Positions 7,067 to 10,981 of a stretch of 10,981 bases of DNA are shown one piece after another. Numbering within the stretch: position 1 is the first letter of the stretch; each line of letters opens with the position of its first letter. Origin of the DNA: JBBRLA01 sp038231615. GTDB lineage: Bacteria; Myxococcota_A; Polyangia; Palsa-1104; JAEUJZ01. The stretch covers positions 1 to 10,981 of the forward strand of contig JBBRLA010000252.1 in assembly GCA_038231615.1 (NCBI GenBank), read 5' to 3'. Made by a program: the position numbers and the translations under genes. The notes below the pieces were generated by a model. The model was not told where the DNA came from. It saw nothing but the letters and a program-made list of their open reading frames with translations, and made no database searches.

Positions 7067-7196
7067 GGCACGTCTTCGTCGAAACGTCGAGACCGGCCGC
7101 TCCATCCCCGGGGTGGATGTGGTGGAAGCCCTGGCGCTGGTGCTGGCAGTCTCCCCCTGCTGGCTGGCCTATGGTATCGGGGAAGGGGTCGAGTAG
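6999..7196 (+). pseudogene. Remnant of an XRE-type HTH regulator (C-terminal half)
   Basis: From about 7076 to the TAG at 7194-7196 the frame reads NVETGRSIPGVDVVEALALV, then LAVSPCWLAYGIGEG. This is the typical end of an XRE/Cro helix-turn-helix domain: ERG-x-x-P, an LA-x-x-L helix, then a V-S-x-x-W-L-x-x-G end. The first helices, including most of the recognition helix, are absent. Upstream the frame continues only into sequence that overlaps the nuclease-like ORF and does not resemble an HTH; the only start there is a TTG at 6999. I read it as a truncated gene, perhaps once the controller of the neighbouring restriction-modification system. A working small protein is possible but unlikely. 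Confidence 0.55.
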
Positions 7197-7325
7197 ATCG
7201 GGGTGGCAGCCGCGGCAGCCCGAGAATTCCATCTCGCTAGAGAAAGTAGGCTTGGCGGATGGTGAAACCTTCGCTGAGCGCACAAACGCACTTTTATTTC
7301 TCCTCCGCGTTAGACTGCGCACGAC

Positions 7326-10300
7326 ATGAAGCTCACAGTCCATTCCGCGATCTCCTCCTTTGGAGCTGCGGCGAAGAAGAAGCTGGCAAACGTCGCCGCA
7401 ACAGGCGGACCCGAAGACCAACTCCGCGCGCCATTCGAGCAACTGCTCGCCGACATGACGGAACTCGCGAGCATTCCACGGACGCAGGTCGCCGCCGTCG
7501 GCGAATCATCGCTCGGCGAGCTGAGAACGCGGCCCGACTACGCAGTCACCGTTCACAACGCGCTCGTCGGCTTTGTGGAGTTGAAAGCACCGGGCAAAGG
7601 TGCTGATCCACGCAAGTTTCGAGATCAGCACGACAAGGCGCAGTGGGAAAAACTGCGCTCGCTACCAAACGTCCTCTACACTGATGGCAACGCTTTCAGC
7701 CTTTGGCAAAATGGCGAGTTGGTCGATGCGGTCTTCACGCTCATCGGCGACATCGAGTCTTCCGGTGACAAGCTGCAAGCACCGCCTGGGTTGCTTGCGC
7801 TGTTCGAGAACTTCCTCCGCTGGGAGCCGATCCCGCCGCGTAGCGCCAAAGACCTCGCAAAAGTCACCGCACGGCTTTGTCGTTTCCTGCGCGATGAGGT
7901 CGCCGAACAGCTTGGCCTTGGTAGCGAGGCGCTCACCGGGCTCGCCACCGATTGGCGCAAGCTGCTCTTCCCAGAGGCGACCGACGAACGCTTCGCGGAC
8001 GGCTACGCCCAGGCGGTCACCTTCGGCCTGCTCATGGCGCGGGCGAAGGAGATCCGCCTCGCCACCGGCCTCTCGCAAGTCGCGACCGAGCTTACAAAAT
8101 CGAACTCGCTCATCGGTGCGGCACTCCGCCTGCTTACCGATAACGCCGAGAACCAAGCCACGCTCAAAACTTCGCTCGGCACACTCGTTCGCGTGCTCGA
8201 CGCGGTGCATTGGCCCACGGTCAGCAAGGGTCAGCCCGATGCATGGCTCTATTTCTACGAGGACTTCCTCGAGATCTATGACAACGAGCTACGCAAGCAG
8301 ACTGGCTCATACTACACGCCGCCGGAAGTCGTCAGCGCAATGGTCGGCCTGGTCGATGAAGTGCTGCGCACCGATCGCTTCAATCTCCACGCTGGCCTCG
8401 CCTCGCCAGCGGTCACGCTTGTCGATCCGGCCGTGGGCACCGGCACCTTCTTGCTCGGCGTGCTGCGCAAGATCGCCGACACCGTCGAGGCGGATGAAGG
8501 CGCGGGCTCCGTGCGCGGCGCGATCGACGCGGCGGTGAAGCGGCTCATCGCTTTTGAAATGCAGCTCGGGCCGTTCGCCGTCGCGCAGCTTCGCGTCCTC
8601 GCCGAGATCGTCGAACTCACCGGGGCCGTGCCAGCAGAGCCCATGCGGATGTTTGTCACGAATACGCTCGGCAATCCCGACGACGACGAGGGCTGGATTC
8701 CCGGCATCCTCGCGCCGATCGCGAAATCGCGGAAGGAAGCGAACAAGATCAAGCGCAACGAGCCGATCACCGTCGTGCTCGGCAATCCGCCTTACAAAGA
8801 AAAGGCCAAGGGCCGCGGCGGCTGGATTGAGGGCGAAAACAAGAAGGCGGAAAAAGCCGCGCCGCTTGCCGATTGGATGCCGCCCCGCGAGTGGAAAGCG
8901 GGCGCGCACAGCAAGCACCTGCGTAATCTATATGTCTATTTCTGGCGCTGGGCAACGTGGAAGGTCTTCGATCACCACCCCACGAAGCGCGCCGGCATCG
9001 TCTGTTACATCACCGTTGCCGGCTTCCTCGGGGGTCCGGGTTTTCAAAAGATGCGCGATTACCTGCGGCGCACCTGCGACGACATCTGGGTCATCGACTG
9101 CACGCCCGAGGGGCATCAGCCGGAGGTGGCGACGCGCATCTTCCAGGGCGTGCAGCAGCCCGTCTGCATCGTACTCGCTTCGCGCTCTGCAAAGAGCGAC
9201 CCAAGCATGCCGGCGAAGGTGCGCTTCCACGCGCTGCCGACCGGCCCTCGCACGGAGAAGTTCAAGGCGCTCGACGAGCTGCGGCTCAAGGCCAGCACAT
9301 GGATCGAGTGCCCGAATGATTGGCGGGCGCCGTTCCTCCCGGCCTCGACTGGCGCGTGGGCGACTTATCCGAAACTCGAAGACCTATTCATCTACAATGG
9401 CTCGGGTGTGCAGCCGGGCCGAACCTGGGTGATCGCCTCCGATGCCGAATCGCTGCAGCAGCGTTGGCAGAAGCTCATCTCCGCGCATGCGGCGGAAAAG
9501 GAGACTCTTTTTCATTCGCATTTCCGCGATGGTAAACCCGGCGACAGGCACTCGGCGAAAGTCGTCACGACTCCTCTCTCGGGCCACGAGCCACGCAAGA
9601 AATCGGTCGCAGATGACAAGGGGGCGTGTGTTCCGCCGGTGCGATATGGCTTCCGCTCATTCGACCGACAATGGATCATTCCCGACAGCCGCGTCATCAA
9701 CCAATCGAACCCGGAGTTATGGCGAATACACTCGGATCGGCAGCTCTTTCTGACCGCGCTGTCACGGTCATCACCGTCGTCTGGGCCTGCACTCACAATC
9801 ACCGGCCTTATTCCCGACTATGATCACTATAAAGGCTCGTTCGGCGGTCGCGTCTTCCCGCTCTGGCTCGATGCCAACGCAAGCACCGCGAATTATCCGC
9901 CAACGCTGCTGCCCTTCCTCGCACGGCGCCTGGGCCGAGCCGTGAGCGCCGAGGATTTCGTCGCCTATGTGGCCGCGATGGCTGCGCATCCGGCCTTCAC
10001 CGTGCGTTTTCAAGACGACCTCTTGACGCCGGGGCTGCGTATCCCCATCACCGCCGACGCTGCCACTTTTGTCGAAGCCGCCGCTCTCGGGCGCATGGTC
10101 ATCTGGCTGCATACCTTCGGCGAGCGCCTAGCCGATCCCGCCCACGGGCGCCCCGCCCAGCCTCCACGCCTGCCCAAGGCGAAAATGCCGCGCATTCCCA
10201 CGGAAGGCGCGATTCCGCAAGACCTCGCAGCGATGCCGGATGAGATCGACTACGACGCTGCGACGAAGCGGCTGCGCATCGGAAGCGGCTTCGTGGAGAG

Positions 10301-10670
10301 GGTCGATCCCGCCGTGTGGCTCTACGAGGTTTCGGGCAAGCAGGTGCTTCTGCAGTGGTTCAGCTACCGAAAGAAGGACCGTGCCCGCCCGATCATGGGC
10401 GACCGCCGCCCACCTTCAGCACTTGGTAACATCCAACCCGATCACTGGCTCGCCGAATACACCACCGAGTTGCTTAACGTGCTCAACGTGCTCGGCTGGC
10501 TGGTCGAACTCGAGCCGCAGCAAGCTGCGCTGCTGGAGAAGGTTTGCGCGGGGCCGACGATCAGCGTAAAGGACATGCATGCAGTCGGCGCGCTCGATCG
10601 GCCGGCCACCGTGAAGCGAAGAAAAGCTTCAGAAGGGACGCTTGACCTCTTCGACGGCGTGAAGAGGTAA
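7326..10670 (+). CDS. Single-chain restriction-modification enzyme (type IIG / type ISP-like N6-adenine methylase with nuclease domain)
   Basis: Cuts unmethylated foreign DNA and methylates adenine at its target site. Among the 1114 residues, an N-terminal PD-(D/E)xK domain has Glu30 (PEDQLR), Asp71 (RPDYAV) and Glu85-x-Lys87 (VELK). A helical linker follows. The methylase has KQTGSYYTP (324-332), the SAM-binding motif I DPAVGTGTF (367-375) and catalytic NPPY (487-490, in VVLGNPPY), all N6-adenine type. GIVCYITVAGFLGG (557-570) and RIFQGVQQPVCIVL (604-617) follow. The remainder, including KQVLLQWFSYRKKDRARP near the end, resembles the target-recognition and C-terminal parts of type ISP enzymes. 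No helicase motifs lie between nuclease and methylase, so it is not a translocating type ISP enzyme. In-frame stops just upstream make 7326 the first ATG. It has no ribosome binding site, but TAGACT lies 9 bases before it, so a leaderless transcript is possible. No partner gene follows. Confidence 0.88.
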   Translation: MKLTVHSAISSFGAAAKKKLANVAATGGPEDQLRAPFEQLLADMTELASIPRTQVAAVGESSLGELRTRPDYAVTVHNALVGFVELKAPGKGADPRKFRDQHDKAQWEKLRSLPNVLYTDGNAFSLWQNGELVDAVFTLIGDIESSGDKLQAPPGLLALFENFLRWEPIPPRSAKDLAKVTARLCRFLRDEVAEQLGLGSEALTGLATDWRKLLFPEATDERFADGYAQAVTFGLLMARAKEIRLATGLSQVATELTKSNSLIGAALRLLTDNAENQATLKTSLGTLVRVLDAVHWPTVSKGQPDAWLYFYEDFLEIYDNELRKQTGSYYTPPEVVSAMVGLVDEVLRTDRFNLHAGLASPAVTLVDPAVGTGTFLLGVLRKIADTVEADEGAGSVRGAIDAAVKRLIAFEMQLGPFAVAQLRVLAEIVELTGAVPAEPMRMFVTNTLGNPDDDEGWIPGILAPIAKSRKEANKIKRNEPITVVLGNPPYKEKAKGRGGWIEGENKKAEKAAPLADWMPPREWKAGAHSKHLRNLYVYFWRWATWKVFDHHPTKRAGIVCYITVAGFLGGPGFQKMRDYLRRTCDDIWVIDCTPEGHQPEVATRIFQGVQQPVCIVLASRSAKSDPSMPAKVRFHALPTGPRTEKFKALDELRLKASTWIECPNDWRAPFLPASTGAWATYPKLEDLFIYNGSGVQPGRTWVIASDAESLQQRWQKLISAHAAEKETLFHSHFRDGKPGDRHSAKVVTTPLSGHEPRKKSVADDKGACVPPVRYGFRSFDRQWIIPDSRVINQSNPELWRIHSDRQLFLTALSRSSPSSGPALTITGLIPDYDHYKGSFGGRVFPLWLDANASTANYPPTLLPFLARRLGRAVSAEDFVAYVAAMAAHPAFTVRFQDDLLTPGLRIPITADAATFVEAAALGRMVIWLHTFGERLADPAHGRPAQPPRLPKAKMPRIPTEGAIPQDLAAMPDEIDYDAATKRLRIGSGFVERVDPAVWLYEVSGKQVLLQWFSYRKKDRARPIMGDRRPPSALGNIQPDHWLAEYTTELLNVLNVLGWLVELEPQQAALLEKVCAGPTISVKDMHAVGALDRPATVKRRKASEGTLDLFDGVKR

Positions 10671-10727
10671 CGCGCGCTTCTGAGTGGATGAGCTTGATCT
10701 TGGTATTCATATCGTCATGGATCGGTT

Positions 10728-10806
10728 CCTGTCGCAAAGTCCAGCAGCGCCACTGTGGGTAGTGGTCATGACCACTACCCACAGTGGCGGGTCCTGCTGG
10801 GACAGG
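10728..10806. repeat. Perfect 42-bp palindrome nested in a longer imperfect inverted repeat
   Basis: The core 10748-10789 is an uninterrupted palindrome with no loop, centred on TCATGA between 10768 and 10769. Outside it, CCAGCAG (10741-10747) pairs with CTGCTGG (10794-10800) across a 4-base bulge (10790-10793). Then CCTGTC (10728-10733) pairs with GACAGG (10801-10806), with a 7-base loop on the left side only. It lies 57 bases after the restriction-modification stop, and no T-run follows. It could end that transcript in both directions, extrude as a cruciform, bind a protein, or be part of a mobile element. Confidence 0.9.
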
Positions 10807-10843
10807 CTATGGAAGAGTCTGATTGTGGGTCAGACGCCCGGAC

Positions 10844-10915
10844 TTAGGACACTATCGGCACTTAGTTAGGACACTGCCCGCGCACCTAGGACACTTCGGG
10901 CTCATTTAGGACAGC
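10844..10915. repeat. Four TTAGGACAC-type direct repeats at 20-22 bp spacing
   Basis: TTAGGACACT at 10844 and 10866, CTAGGACACT at 10886 and TTAGGACAGC at 10906, start to start 22, 20 and 20 bp. The sequences between them differ, so it is the short motif that is conserved. On the other strand it reads AGTGTCCTAA. Repeats about two helical turns apart suit binding of a protein along one face. Several transposon families, such as IS21-like elements, have repeated transposase sites of this kind at their ends, and TGTCC is a plausible end sequence. No transposase gene is in the window. Confidence 0.7.
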
Positions 10916-10981
10916 ACCCCTTATCGCGACCTGCTCTGAGCATCAGTTCCGTTGTGTCAGCAGCCAGTAGCCTTGGTCCCG

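Larger units (their letters stand above)
10671..10981. other. Non-coding end of window with palindrome and direct-repeat array
   Basis: No supported gene. It holds a perfect 42-bp palindrome within a longer hairpin (10728-10806), a small inverted repeat (GTCTGA/TCAGAC, 10818-10835), and four direct repeats (10844-10915). From about 10916 to the edge I see nothing assignable. Confidence 0.6.

Noticed and set aside
7600..8538. 312-residue Ser/Arg-rich plus-strand open frame
   Set aside because: It is an out-of-frame shadow inside the restriction-modification gene, whose own frame carries all the motifs.
10728..10806. Classic intrinsic terminator
   Set aside because: The stem is far longer than normal, the core has no loop, and no T-run follows on either strand; a terminator role is possible but cannot be called on this evidence.

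Overview
The window is GC-rich apart from an AT-richer stretch near 5.0-5.26 kb. It joins a bacterial sterol-biosynthesis operon (minus strand, about 1-4.8 kb) to an accessory region (plus strand, about 5.1-10.98 kb). Bacterial oxidosqualene cyclases are rare, and clusters pairing one with SdmA/SdmB-type C-4 demethylases are known mainly from Methylococcaceae and some Myxococcota. The base composition and this gene set make a myxobacterium-like deltaproteobacterium a reasonable guess. That guess rests on gene content only; there is no rRNA or other marker in the window.

Sterol operon, read right to left: an SDR-family 3-beta-hydroxysterol dehydrogenase/decarboxylase (SdmB-like, 4783-3599); a Rieske mononuclear-iron oxygenase (SdmA-like, 3567-2365); an oxidosqualene cyclase (2336-198); and the first 55 codons of an unrecognised fourth gene (166 to the left edge). 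The gaps are only 28-31 bp, so one transcript is likely. The cyclase folds 2,3-oxidosqualene into the first sterol. SdmA oxidises a C-4 methyl group to a carboxyl, and SdmB oxidises the 3-hydroxyl so that the carboxyl is lost. Squalene epoxidase and the C-14 demethylase are not in the window. The cyclase is a true oxidosqualene type (DCTAE and ECTS motifs), but its product-determining positions are an unusual mix.

Between the two halves (4784-5403) there is no supported gene. This stretch holds a candidate plus-strand promoter and four 21-bp tandem repeats, each containing a palindrome, just before an unrecognised lysine/alanine-rich protein (5404-6181). That gene reads through only if one base is skipped near 5793-5797.

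The accessory part continues with a gene-poor stretch holding a GC-rich hairpin, a small orphan PD-(D/E)xK nuclease-like ORF (6542-7066), the C-terminal half of an XRE-type HTH regulator (about 7000-7196), and an intact 1114-residue single-chain restriction-modification enzyme (7326-10670). That enzyme has an N-terminal PD-(D/E)xK nuclease, a central N6-adenine methylase and a C-terminal part resembling type ISP enzymes, with no helicase. This looks like a defence-gene patch with partly decayed neighbours. After it comes non-coding DNA with a perfect 42-bp palindrome nested in a longer imperfect hairpin, then four TTAGGACAC-type direct repeats at 20-22 bp spacing that may be a mobile-element end or a protein-binding array.
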